DNA from: Fusarium oxysporum f. sp. lycopersici 4287 | Taxonomy: Eukaryota > Ascomycota > Sordariomycetes > Hypocreales > Nectriaceae | Direction of reading: 5' to 3' | DNA: 64,000 bases | NCBI RefSeq assembly: GCF_000149955.1 | Contig: NC_030988.1 | Location: 2,070,109 to 2,134,108 of the forward strand | Shown here: positions 54,514-64,000 of the stretch, piece by piece | Layout of the letters: every line of letters starts with the position of its first letter | Position numbering within the stretch: position 1 is the first letter of the stretch | Notes under the pieces: generated by a model | Database searches by the model: none | Seen by the model: only the letters and a program-made list of their open reading frames with translations | Told to the model about the DNA's origin: nothing | Position numbers and translations under genes: made by a program

Positions 54514-54900
54514 GCAGTACCCACCTGCCGGTCATACCCACCTACTGGTCAGCGAAAAAAAGAATTCCCCATACAAAATGTCAAACTTCACTTGCACAGT
54601 GCTTGGCCAAAATTGAAGTTATTTACATAGAACAGATTGTGTCTTACTGAGAGTTTCATGTTGTTTTATATTGGAATGTTCATTTGTATTTTGCACAAGC
54701 AGTTTGGTCGCATGGTACTAATGTAAAATTTCTCAAATTGTCTCCTTCATCACCCAGCGTCCCCAAAATTTCATCAAACTTTTATCTATAGCAGCTTCCT
54801 TTAATCGCCTTGAAAATGCCTCAACAGTCTTATACAAAGAACGATATCATTGAAGCTATACTGGATGTTACAGATAATCACCTCTCGCAGCACCAGGCCG

Positions 54901-56738
54901 CCACCACTCCGCCCACCCCTCCACACCGCCCCACCTGCGATAGCTTCATTTCCGTTCCAACGCATTATGTAGATTAATTCTCAAGTTATGAAAATAGCTT
55001 CAATTTAATTAAGATTTTGGGAATTGACTAAAAAACTCTTGCTCAACCGACTGCTTTTTCCTCCGCTTCGGCGGACGATTTTCCGCCGCGGCTTCGTCAT
55101 TTAACTTCCAAGTGTTCATCTCGGACCGGTCCCTCGCTATAATAAGATTATCAACGTGAGGAAAAGCCTTGTTCGGGTCCCAATTGACCTTGCAACGGCC
55201 TGACGGCTTAAGACCAGCTATTTGAGCTTTCTGTACGGCGATTTTTTGCTCCTGGAAGACTGTAGACGCACCTCTTTGGTCCAGTGACTTTCCTGCCTTC
55301 CGTAGGATCATTCTGACGTCCCTTTCAGCATTCCCTGACGACCAATCGACCCGTTGGAGTAGTCTTTCTATATCGCGGCTTGACGAGGGAGTATTGAAGA
55401 TATCGCGATCGACTTTAACCGTGATTGGTGGTGTTTTGGGAGGCTGAAAAGTCGGTCCGCGACGCTCTTTGGGCTTCAACCTCTTTATAGCTTGATCAAC
55501 ATCAACTGGGTATATCCCTGATGCTTGAAACGCCTGTCGGATGTTCTCTGGACTGAAGGCTTTCTTAGAAGCTATTTTATATGCCTATACGAAGATGTGT
55601 TTCTGTCTATTTGATGTCGCTTCGTAGGTCTCCATTCCAGCTGTCTCTTCTCGATAGTATCTTTTTAACGGGGAAAAAAGACCAAGGTCCAGCGGTTGAG
55701 TGATATATGACGAGTGCGACGGCAGCCAACTAAGCCAGACCTTATTCATCATTGCCTTCTTCATAAAGGCAGGACTTATATGAGTCTTATGTTGATCGAG
55801 GACCAATAGTCGCCAGGAAGACGGGTCTTTTGGATGAGTCTCGGGCAGATAAACGTCGTAGAACCACCGTAGCAATATTTCTGTATTAGACCAGCCTTTC
55901 TCGCTGCAAGTAAACTTCCAATCCGGTATATCCCTTGGAAAATACTGTCCCTGTAGCGATAATCCTATAAATATTACCGTTGGGGTCAGTCGGCGACCGT
56001 CAGCAGATATCGTCTCCAATATCGAGATCCAAGCAGAAGCGTCTGACTGTATCTTCTCTGACGAGCTCGTCAGGACCGTTCTAGCTATTATGCCGGCTAT
56101 AGTTTCCCCTTCTTGGACTCCAGTCTCGTCGAGGTTGTGCATACGGTCCGTACCAATTGATAAGTCAATAACAAGACGCCTAAGTCCCTTATAATACTCC
56201 CTCAGTCCCTCTTCCGTGACAGACTTCTTCCTTGCGACCGAAATAAGTCGTGATGGCTTCAACATAACGCTGTTATGTCGTTTGAAGAATCGGTTTACCC
56301 AATTTTTCCCTAGATGACTTCCACAGCCGTTTAATTCGGCAAGATGCTAGGCATATTCATGGATCTCCTTCTTCAATAACGGCTGGGAATACTTTTCCCG
56401 TATTAATATAAGGTCGATGAGTTCCTGTTCCTGTTGCGGCGTCAGCGAGAGGTATTTTTGGTGTTGTAAACGCGTCGGTTGCGCGCCACCGATCCGATCC
56501 CTTAAAGTCGACCTCGGCACAGTCTCCCACTTAGCTGCACCGCGAACGCCCCTCGTAGAGGCCTCAGAAATTGCTCTGGAAATTCTCAATTCACGATCCA
56601 TGATAAATGAAGCTATTCTGAAAATTTGAATTTTTTTGATGTATAATTGGCAAAATAAAGTGCACGCATCATCGATAGCTGTTGTGGTGTTGAGACTATC
56701 ACCAAATGGGCGGAGTGGGGGGGTGGGCGGAGTGGTGG
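54901..56738 (-). mobile_element. Second DDE transposon, nested in the pogo-like copy
   Basis: Terminal inverted repeats of about 22 bases, CCACCACTCCGCCCACCCC at 54901 and its complement ending at 56738. The element is 1,838 bp and has one transposase gene on the minus strand. It interrupts the host transposase between the codons for HLSQHQA and KRP. The flanking bases (CCG and TCA) do not show a TA duplication, so the exact ends may be a few bases off. Confidence 0.8.
55009..56601 (-). CDS. pogo/Tan-like DDE transposase with two in-frame TAG codons
   Basis: From ATG 56599-56601 (MDRELRISRAISEA) to TAA 55009 the frame is 531 codons and stays the same throughout; only TAG at 56347-56349 and 55585-55587 interrupt it. 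N-terminal HTH: TRGVRGAAKWETVPRSTLRD, then a CENP-B-type HTH ending in KKEIHEYA, TAG, HLAELNGCGSHLGKNWVNRF. Catalytic Asps are in HNLDETGVQ, LVLDQHKTHIS and QPLDLGLFSPLK. After the second TAG, AYKIASKKAFSPENIRQAF and SGIYPVD match the usual end of the DDE domain. The C-terminus is basic (RPPKRRKKQ). Length and order are normal. Either recently inactivated or read through. Confidence 0.88.
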
Positions 56739-58209
56739 TCAGATACGTTAAGAGGCCTACCGTCAAAGTCCGAGGTCACCTAACCTTCCCAGTTGTTATA
56801 CAAATCCCAAGAGGCTAGGTTAGTTACATGGATACTTCGACAAGAGGCATTGGGCTATGCTCCTTCCCACCGTCAAGTTCGCGCCACCGTAGCTGCCCTG
56901 TTGAGACAGGGAGAGGGAATATGACTGGATCAAGCCTGAGAACACGGTTAATGTTGACGAGGGCGGTATCATGGCTGGATTCGGTGAGTACTGACCACTT
57001 CTGAAACAAGACTTACCAATAAATTGCAAATCTAGGTTTGGATTTCTTGGTAATTGGCACCAGCGATCCCAGGAGGAAGGCCTTCCTCAAAGGCTTGGAG
57101 TCCTGTACTTAGATTAGTTTTATCGAAGCCGCTACTGCAGATAGCCGTCCTTTAAAGCCGGGAATTATCTTCAAGGGCAAAGGAATTTAGAAGCAGTAGT
57201 TCATTAATAAGTTTAATAAAATTGCCGACTGGTATTATATCACGTCTGATAACGACTGGATAGACCATTATATCACGCTTAAGTAGCTTAAACAGGTTTA
57301 TCTGCTCTAAACCTAGCCAGCAGATAAGTCTGATGCAAGGCTTATCATATTAGATGGCCATGGGAGCCATGTATCTGTGGGTATCTTCCTATTCTCGATC
57401 AGAAATACCGCTGATTGAAAATCCAGGATGAGTGGATGGCTACGTGCTTTTTGAATAACGTGCATTGCTGTTACCTGCCTGCATATTGCTCTCATGGCCT
57501 ATAGCCACTGGATAATGGTGTTTTCAACGCAACCAAGGCTGCATATCAAAAAGAGCTCCAAAAACTGGCAAGCATGACGGATTCTGCGCCCATGGAAAAG
57601 GTCAACTTCATTAAGGCCTATGCCAAAGCCAGGGAAGTGGGTATGACGAAGAAAGACATCCTTTCAGGCTGGAGAGTAACTGAGAACTGGCCGATTTCAG
57701 GACGTAAAGCGCTCATGCATCCTGAGATTCAGCCAGACAAGAAGGAAACGACGCCCGGGTCAGACGGCCACAGAGACGGGCGAGTCGACTCTGATCGTAC
57801 GCCAACGACCAGCCGCCACATCAGAGATCTGGGGAAGAACAAGAGCCCATCAACAAGAAGGCGCTATTCTGTGATATCGAGAGGGTTTGAAGCTCAAGAG
57901 CCAAAGATCGCCTCTCTCAGCACCAGAATAGCCAGCCTGGAGGAGGAAGTTGGCCGGTTGAGCAGAGGCAAGAAGAGGAAGGCGATACCGAATCTTAACA
58001 AAAGGTTCATGACATTGGCTGAAGCTCTAGTGGTGGCTGATGACGCTATTTCAGAGCCAAACGAAGCAATTGAAAGGGCAGATGCTGTTGAGGATGTGAT
58101 CGAGGTAGGAGGGATGGAAGAAGATGAGGAGTCAAATTCGGAGGAGGAAGAATTAACTGTGGTACGCACGCGGGTAGGGCGTGAAGTTAGAAAACCGCGA
58201 GAATACTAA

Positions 58210-58469
58210 AATCCACTTAATTCTAAAACGAAATATGAATATTATTTCACTCTTATTATTTTTTTTTTTTTTTGCCTTTGAGGAACGAAAAGGTTCTTTC
58301 TTCCTCGCCCTGCTTACCCGAGCACGGATCGCGGAGTGGTCCGTGCTAGCCAGCTTCACCACAATTTCTGCGCCACAATCACCTTCGCGCCACAGGAATC
58401 AAACAGCAAGAACCACCGAAAAAAAAAAAAAAAACCTGGGGGGGAAAAAACTGGGGCCCCAGCTGGATG
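58210..58469. other. Flank of the pogo-like copy with homopolymer runs
   Basis: Contains a T15 run (58257-58273) and an A-rich run followed by G7 (58420-58446). The right terminal repeat of the host pogo-like copy should be here but is not recognisable. Confidence 0.45.
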
Positions 58470-58762
58470 TGTATCTCTTTGAGTGGCACAAGGCAACAAA
58501 AGGTCACTTGACCCACTTGACCCCACGTACCAGAAGGCTACAAAGGCTTTATATGTAAAAGCAGCTATTAGAGCCTGTACTTCTTTGTAGCTTAGCTACT
58601 TCTATAAGAGTATAGCCTCTTTTTTCCTGACTTTAACTGGCTATTAGCTTTTTATACTTGTTCTTATTGGTTATTGGTCTTTTGTATACAAGCTGATCCT
58701 GTATTGGCTGAATTATCCCTGTCTTGACCGTTTTGTTGCCTTCTGCCACTCAAAGAGATACA
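58470..58762. mobile_element. 293-bp MITE with long inverted repeats
   Basis: The left end TGTATCTCTTTGAGTGGCA continues to AAGGCAACAAAA(G)GGTC; the right end is its complement over about 36 bases with one substitution and one indel. The interior is AT-rich with no coding frame. It is the compact form of a non-autonomous inverted-repeat transposon. The flanks (GGATG left, GGGTA right) show no clear duplication. No autonomous partner is seen in the window. Confidence 0.82.
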
Positions 58763-58997
58763 GGGTAATCCAGTCAGCAAGACATTGGTTTGTCCTACGA
58801 CATTCTTAGTGACGTTTGCCGATTTTCTTTTCTTCCTTTTTTGCTAACCAAGGACCCGTTACTTAATACGTCTACTTGAACCTGGTCATGTGACACATAA
58901 AGAAAGAAAAAAAAAAAAAACCAGCGATTGAGGACAAGAGCTGTGATTTTCATGCCGACACCAAATCATGGTCCTACAGGAGTCAATTCTTCGTGGA
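58763..58997. other. Spacer right of the MITE
   Basis: Holds an A14 run near 58907-58920 and no coding signal. The end of Helitron B should lie in or left of this stretch. Confidence 0.45.
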
Positions 58998-60715
58998 TCA
59001 TTTCCGCACTTTTTGCTCAGGGCATATGACAAATCCACCGCTTGGTCCATGGTTATGAACATGCTGGCTTTCGTTCTTCTTATATCTTATTTCCCACCGG
59101 TCGCTTCCTATTTTGACCTCCACGGCGTTGAATGAAAATGGACAGTCTCCCTTCCCTCCACGGTTACACTGCCAAACCATTCTCTTCTTCGCGACCGGGT
59201 CTCCTGTGATTCTTGAGAATTTTTGGAATGATCGACAGATACGAATACCGTAGCTTTGTGATCTGGCGAACTCAACGAGCTCTTGTCTCATTTCGTGAAA
59301 AGAAGAGTACGTGGTGCCCTCCGGTGGTAGCTTCATGAGTTGCCCTTCCCGTTCGGCTGGTGGTGCGAATGTATCTTGTCTCATTGGCTCGGACTCTGTG
59401 AAGTCTCCGTTTCTGTATTAGTCTGGTGCTTAGCTCTACTCCGCACAACGCTTTGCGGTGACATGTCGAATGCTAACCTGCTACCAAGATTGAATCCCTC
59501 TCGTGGCCCGCTAGTTCCTGTTGGAGCCGCGGGTCGACAGGCATATATGCACCGTCCCTGATTTCTTTCCCTGTACCATTCATGCCCCTGGTCGAAGAAG
59601 GATCTTTTGCGCGCTTGGGTGGCGAGTTGTCCGGACTGCTGCTGAAAGGGTTTCGTCTTTTTGCCAGGTCGACTTTTGCTTTCTGTGGAGAGGACGCCTT
59701 CCTCATCACAGTAGCGCCCTCGAGCGTCGCCTTCGATGTGAAGCTGAACTCGTCTACGAGCACAACTAGGATATCTTGCCCAGGTTGAAGCTCCTCCTGT
59801 AACAGTGCCGGGTTCAGGACACCAACGATGCTGCCTCTTCCGTACATCCACTTCCCAGATGCGAATCCGCCCTCAGGCAAGCCCTTCATCCAATCGACCC
59901 GGCTTTTCCAGGGCTGTTGATCGTGTGGCATGTATGCTAGAATGTGAAACATCTGGCCGCCTCTGAATGTCGGGTCCTTGTCACGGGGTGGTACGAGATA
60001 GGTGCTGCATTGGATGAAGCCGCAGCATTTTAGCTGATTGTTACTCAACGATCCAGCCTTGAAACGGAACGCCGTGGTGTCGACAGGTCCGTGGAAGGTA
60101 GCGCGCGGTGCTATGGTCGGGAGGCAGTCATTGGCAAGCCTGAGAGGCCTTATCGAGATGCTAAAAAGATGTGTCGGTTAGTATTCTGACCTCTGACTTA
60201 TGGGCCTGTGTCTCTGCTACATTGGTGCTTTCAAACAGGGCATCGACATACGCTTGAACACACATCTGTCCACGAACCTGGGCCAACTTGGCATATGAGT
60301 CTTCCCATCCTCCAATAATGGACTCCTCACCGTCCTCGACTCTACGGCGGAAATATAGCTGATACGGATGGAGCTGGATGTCGAAGAAGAACCACTGGTT
60401 TTCCCACTCATCTGCTTGGGGGAAGGGGTACACGTGCATGGAGAGTGGCACGTCGATTCCATCGATCTCATCGAGCACCTCTCCGTGCTCCCCTGCTCCT
60501 CCGTCAAAGAAGCTCGCCTTGACGAATTGCAGCCGGACCGCACCGATCAGATTGTGCCCGCGGATAAGCTGCCGGTCGGTGGATGAAGCTATCTCTAAGC
60601 CTTCGAGGCTGGAGAAGAATTGCACTCCCAGGGGGCTTAGAGCTGGCTGCCCTGGCGCCGCTCCCGACAAACGAGCCCTTGATTGCCCGTTACTGGAACC
60701 TAGACCTTGAGGCAT
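58998..60715 (-). CDS. Helitron companion protein fused to a FAR1/MULE-like zinc-finger domain (Helitron B copy)
   Basis: Head-to-head with the Rep-helicase of Helitron B. Exon 1 runs from ATG 60713-60715 to about 60225, exon 2 from about 60160 to 59473, exon 3 from 59396 or so to the stop at 58998. Exon 1 has DEWENQWFFFDIQLHPYQLYF, matching the WEGKWFTIVARIFPNKLTF block of the Helitron A protein. Exon 2 has GPVDTTAFRFKAG, GFIQCSTYLVPP, HDQQPWKSRVDWM and GSIVGVLNPALLQ, again in the same order. Exon 3 (after a GTTAGC/TTCACAG intron) adds a domain absent from A: YSSFHEMRQELVEFARSQSY, MVWQCNRGGKGDCPFSFNA and HVHNH, as in FAR1/MULE DNA-binding fingers. A frame at 60690-60923 (MNRSRPEKIVRGEGFW) could be an alternative first exon. 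Confidence 0.72.
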
Positions 60716-60739
60716 CAGGGATTGAATCTTGCATGGCAC

Positions 60740-61393
60740 GCAACAGTGTTTTGATGAGAAAGTAGTCTGTCAGAATCATCTCTGGATCTTTCGTGAGATG
60801 AGCTCGACTTCTTATACGCAAATGGTCCCCACATTCCGACGGGAAAACAGTTCCGAACTTTGTCCAGGGTCTGCTCCAAAAACCTTCACCCCGCACAATT
60901 TTCTCTGGTCTCGAGCGATTCATGATGCCATCGCCCGTCAGCCCTTCTGTATATTGCTTTTATTATCCCACTCACACCAACACTGTTGGCGCCAGCTGGA
61001 CGCCGCTGACTACGAGATGCGGCCACCCTGCCAAGCGTAACATCTTTGAGCGCAACCTCCATGCCGGTTATCGACGGTCTGAACGTCATGCGATATTTCT
61101 GTCGCATGGTTCGAGTGGTTGTAATCTTGAAGCGCCCCTCTGGCACCCTCTCCGAAGTTGCCACCTACGGAAAGCTTCAAAGCTTCTACTCCGTGGACCT
61201 AAACTACCGCTGCGCAGCGGGTTAGTCCCTTCCTTCAGGTCTCTGCTCCTCTCTCTCAAAGTCTATTGATGGGATGGCAAATGCCTTATTTCGCCCTCTC
61301 GACATCTGCGTCGATTGAGGGTGGTGTTTCCTCTTTTTACATCCAAGGTCTCATCCTTTCTACATAATAGTCCGTGTTACTTTTACTCGGATC
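60740..61393. promoter_or_regulatory. Divergent intergenic region of Helitron B
   Basis: About 650 bases between the companion gene and the Rep-helicase start, holding both promoters; it may also include a small 5' exon of the companion gene. Mirrors the layout of Helitron A. Confidence 0.5.
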
Positions 61394-64000
61394 ATGCCTC
61401 CACCAGGACGGACTCCCCTTCCGATAGAAGATGTCCGCCAAACTCTGGAGAGGCTAGATCGGCAGCACACTGATACAACGGCTCGCACCCGGCGGACCAC
61501 CCGGCCGCAGCGGGTCATGGAGTCGGAGCTCCGAAACACGAAGCTCAGAATGCCCTTCGAGGAAATCATCCGTGTATCGGACGACCTGGACCGTAGACGC
61601 GCCGAACGTCGGACCGGTGGACCCGGACCCTATCGGCCCCACCAGGCTCGCAGGCGCAGTGGATGGGTCCATACGCGGGTTGCTACCGGACCGACGACTC
61701 CTGAGCCAGCCTCTCCTCTCCGGACTCCGCCTTCCCTCAAGCGGCATAGCATACAGCAAGACGTACTTCCGGCCCCGACACCCTCGGACCGAGACCGAAG
61801 CCGCCGGAAGAGGCCGAAACTACTGCACGAGGTTACTCAACATCAGCAACTGTCTCTTGACAGAATTCTTCAACACCGGGACTCCTGCTTTCGCGTGAAG
61901 GAAGACGTATCGCTAAGGAGATCCTGGTGTAAGGAAGTCCCGCTCGCCCTTCAAGTCGAGACTTCGAGATCGTTCCATGCAGCTTTTGCAGACGAGAGGA
62001 CACTGCCTATTTCCCATTGCACCTTCTGTTACAGAAAATGCGCGCCAGCCAACATGACTACCATCCAGTGGAGGAGGGACTTGCCCTCCTCGCTCCTACG
62101 AGCCACAGTGGCTCTTCAAGAGTGCCAAAAGTGTCTGCCACTGACAGGTGACGCTCAGGTCGATGTTTGCCTCGAATGCCGCGGTAGCTTCGACCGTGGG
62201 AAGCTGCCAAAGGCATGCTCCGTCAACAACATGAATATAGGATGTGAGCATCGTTATCCCAAAGAACTCGACGGCCTCTCTCCTCTCGAGGAGAGGCTGA
62301 TCGCTCTCCAGGCCCCCTTTGGCTATATCACGAAGTTCACTGTTGATAACAAGACGCCGTCGAGTGCGAGTTACAGGAAGCACATCAAGGGCCATATTGT
62401 CGTGTTTCCGAATAACGTAGACGACTTGGTCACCACAGTGCTGCCTCACCCGCTTCTTCGGACGATCGAGAACATCCATGTCTCTTGGAGTGGTGCCAAG
62501 AGACCCAATCAGGCGGAAGTGGGGTCCCTTCTTCAGGTGCGAAAGTCTCGGGCGACTGCTGCTCTCTTGTGGCTGCAGAAGAACAATCCCCTCTATAGGG
62601 GTATCGAGATTAACCTGGATGAGATACATGGCTGGCAGTATGCCGAGGGCTCGGCCGTTCCCGCCGTTCTCATGGAGCGCATGCGAAGAGAGGAACCCTC
62701 AGCCGTGGAAAAGACACACACAGACCCCATCGTCCCAAATGTTGATCGCGGATTAGAGGGGACCGGTTTCGCTAGCATTAAAGAGCTTCTCGCGTCCATG
62801 CAACCAGATGCCAGCGACGATGCCTCACCACCGGGCGACAGCGAGTTGGTGGAACAGTCCCACCAATCGCCTGAGGATCTACTTACATCTGCCCCTGACC
62901 CAGGGAGTGTTCACCACGGCGATGATACCCTGTGCGAGACCTCGGCGTCCGGCATGTTTCCTCTAGACGGACCTGCTACATTCGCTGAAGCTGACAAGCT
63001 GTCCTTCTTAGCTGAGGCTTTGCGGACGAGTCCGGGCGGACACGATGATGACGCCGAACCCGTCGGTATGATGGTCCATACGGCGGGTGACCAGCCATTC
63101 ATCCGGGTCGAGCGTGGCGCGGATTTCGCTGACAGCCTACACGAGGATTTCTTCCCGCGAACCTTTCCGAAACTTTTCCCTTGGGGCAGGGGCGGCCCGA
63201 AGGGCCCCAGTCTGCCAGACGGCGATCCACGTGGCGCCTTGGGCTCCGCACAGAGTGGCACCAACCATTCGCTCAACTACTGGACCAAGTACGTGTTGCA
63301 GCGGCACAGGGGCCGGTTTGCCGTCCACCCAATCTTTTGTTTCTTGGTCTTCAATATCCTCCTGCGATCCACGAACCGAAGAATCAGCATGGTCCGTCTG
63401 GTAAAGGGCTCCTTCGACAGACTGGACCGGGTCTGTAGACGCCTGACGATGGACCGCTTGAAAATAGCACAGGAGGAAATGCAGGACACCAAGACCACGA
63501 CCGATCCGGATATCTTGTTCTTGCTCCACGAACTGTCCATATTTGGCCACGCGCAGCCGCTCTCCAACGAAACCCGGCTCTTGATGCGGAGGAAGATACA
63601 GTCATTGAACATCTGGACAGGTATACCTGCCATCTGGATTACTGTCAATCCCAATGATATCAACAATCCGGTCAAGTTGAAACTCTCCATTCACAGACTT
63701 CATGATCGCGATGCAGCCAAGGAGCTTCTGATTGATCTCCGTGGGAGATATGATAGAATTTCTCTTAGCATTATGGATCCGGTCAGCGCTGCCATCTTCT
63801 TCCATCGAGAGGTCTCCTTGTTCTTTGAGAAATATGTCAAGACAGGCCAGGAATCAGTTTACGGGAAGATCAGCCATTACTACGCAACAGTTGAGACGAA
63901 CGACCGAGGTAGTCTCCACCTGCATGGTCTACTCTGGTTGGAGGGTAATATGGAGTTGCCTTCCTTGATCGACGATATGACGAAAAATGAGGAGGGAGAA
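61394..64000 (+). CDS. Helitron B Rep-helicase, N-terminal 869 codons, runs off the window
   Basis: The frame is open without a stop from ATG 61394 (MPPPGRTPLPIEDVRQTLER) to the right edge. The basic N-terminus is followed by a cysteine-rich region (CTFCYRKCAP, CQKC, CLECRGSFDRGKLPKAC, IGCEHRYPKEL) and the Helitron-type N-terminal region: SYRKHIKGHIVVFPNNVDDL, FIRVERGADFADSLHEDFFP, FLVFNILLRSTNRR. The nuclease motif RGSLHLHGLLWLEG comes about 30 codons before the edge. Each block has a counterpart in Helitron A, with clear but limited identity, so they are different families of the same lineage. The long coiled coil of A is missing. The helicase part is beyond the window. Looks intact as far as it goes. 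Confidence 0.93.
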   Translation, partial: MPPPGRTPLPIEDVRQTLERLDRQHTDTTARTRRTTRPQRVMESELRNTKLRMPFEEIIRVSDDLDRRRAERRTGGPGPYRPHQARRRSGWVHTRVATGPTTPEPASPLRTPPSLKRHSIQQDVLPAPTPSDRDRSRRKRPKLLHEVTQHQQLSLDRILQHRDSCFRVKEDVSLRRSWCKEVPLALQVETSRSFHAAFADERTLPISHCTFCYRKCAPANMTTIQWRRDLPSSLLRATVALQECQKCLPLTGDAQVDVCLECRGSFDRGKLPKACSVNNMNIGCEHRYPKELDGLSPLEERLIALQAPFGYITKFTVDNKTPSSASYRKHIKGHIVVFPNNVDDLVTTVLPHPLLRTIENIHVSWSGAKRPNQAEVGSLLQVRKSRATAALLWLQKNNPLYRGIEINLDEIHGWQYAEGSAVPAVLMERMRREEPSAVEKTHTDPIVPNVDRGLEGTGFASIKELLASMQPDASDDASPPGDSELVEQSHQSPEDLLTSAPDPGSVHHGDDTLCETSASGMFPLDGPATFAEADKLSFLAEALRTSPGGHDDDAEPVGMMVHTAGDQPFIRVERGADFADSLHEDFFPRTFPKLFPWGRGGPKGPSLPDGDPRGALGSAQSGTNHSLNYWTKYVLQRHRGRFAVHPIFCFLVFNILLRSTNRRISMVRLVKGSFDRLDRVCRRLTMDRLKIAQEEMQDTKTTTDPDILFLLHELSIFGHAQPLSNETRLLMRRKIQSLNIWTGIPAIWITVNPNDINNPVKLKLSIHRLHDRDAAKELLIDLRGRYDRISLSIMDPVSAAIFFHREVSLFFEKYVKTGQESVYGKISHYYATVETNDRGSLHLHGLLWLEGNMELPSLIDDMTKNEEGE

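Larger units (their letters stand above)
54816..58209 (+). pseudogene. pogo/Fot1-like transposase, RIP-type mutated and split by a nested element
   Basis: Sister copy of the transposase at 47.2-48.9 kb. ATG 54816 starts MPQQSYTKNDIIEAILDVTD, which is cut at 54900 by another element. The rest resumes at 56739: SQEARLVTWILRQEALGYAP, IKPENTVNVDEGGIMAGFG, then after an intron LDFLVIGTSDPRRK, LILDGHGSHVS in changed form, and an intact C-terminal block 57574-58209. About 50 codons are deleted near 56900. The central part has many TAG/TAA stops at positions where the sister copy has CAG, CAA, CCACAA or TGG codons, and TAT for CAC. This is the C-to-T in CA context (on either strand) expected from repeat-induced point mutation. 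Confidence 0.88.

Overview
This window looks like a repeat-rich accessory region of a filamentous ascomycete genome (Pezizomycotina, probably Eurotiomycetes; the order is an inference). The evidence is short spliceosomal introns of about 50-85 nt, a Zn2Cys6 regulator, a NACHT-WD40 NLR, a MARVEL-type four-helix membrane protein, a rhodopsin-domain (PTH11-like) remnant, Helitrons with a fungal-type Rep-helicase, and fungal Copia, hAT, pogo/Fot1 and Tad-like elements. There is one 1,000-N assembly gap (14768-15767). No rRNA, tRNA or CRISPR was seen.

Layout. 0-2.2 kb: hAT transposase running off the left edge. 3.9-4.8 kb: decayed PEP synthase-like gene. 5.6-6.3 kb: intact three-exon MARVEL gene. 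7.9-8.4 kb: bHLH regulator. 8.74-13.64 kb: Copia element with apparently identical 197-bp LTRs. 14.8-15.8 kb: gap. 16.5-16.9 kb: RING-H2 gene piece, followed by an old LTR fragment. 17.4-20.4 kb: hAT element with terminal inverted repeats. 20.9 kb: small MITE. 22.9-31.3 kb: Helitron A, with Rep-helicase on the minus strand and a divergent companion gene on the plus strand. 32.7-33.9 kb: Zn2Cys6 regulator. 36.0-36.6 kb: Rcf2/HIG1-like mitochondrial protein. 39.2-42.0 kb: NACHT-WD40 NLR. 43.1-44.5 kb: phospholipase B remnant joined to a second, broken copy of the MARVEL locus. 45.2-46.8 kb: C2H2/tandem-chromodomain gene. 47.0-49.3 kb: pogo-like element. 49.5-49.8 kb: first exon of an old-yellow-enzyme gene. 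51.0-51.3 kb: secreted cysteine-rich protein. 52.6-53.7 kb: rhodopsin-domain pseudogene. 53.9-54.5 kb: LINE 3' end. 54.8-58.2 kb: a pogo-like copy with a RIP-like mutation pattern and a second DDE element nested inside it. 58.5 kb: MITE. 59.0-64.0 kb: Helitron B, in mirror orientation to A and running off the right edge.

How it works together. Most of the DNA is mobile-element coding sequence in different states of decay. A minority of host genes look intact: MARVEL, bHLH, Zn2Cys6, the Rcf2-like gene, the NLR and the small secreted protein. The most interesting signal is that both Helitrons carry, divergently transcribed from the Rep-helicase gene, a related companion protein of unknown function. 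In Helitron B this protein appears spliced to a FAR1/MULE-like zinc-finger domain. A second pattern is the repeated occurrence of lone in-frame TAG codons inside otherwise continuous reading frames. Splice sites, frames and domains were read by eye; no database search was possible.
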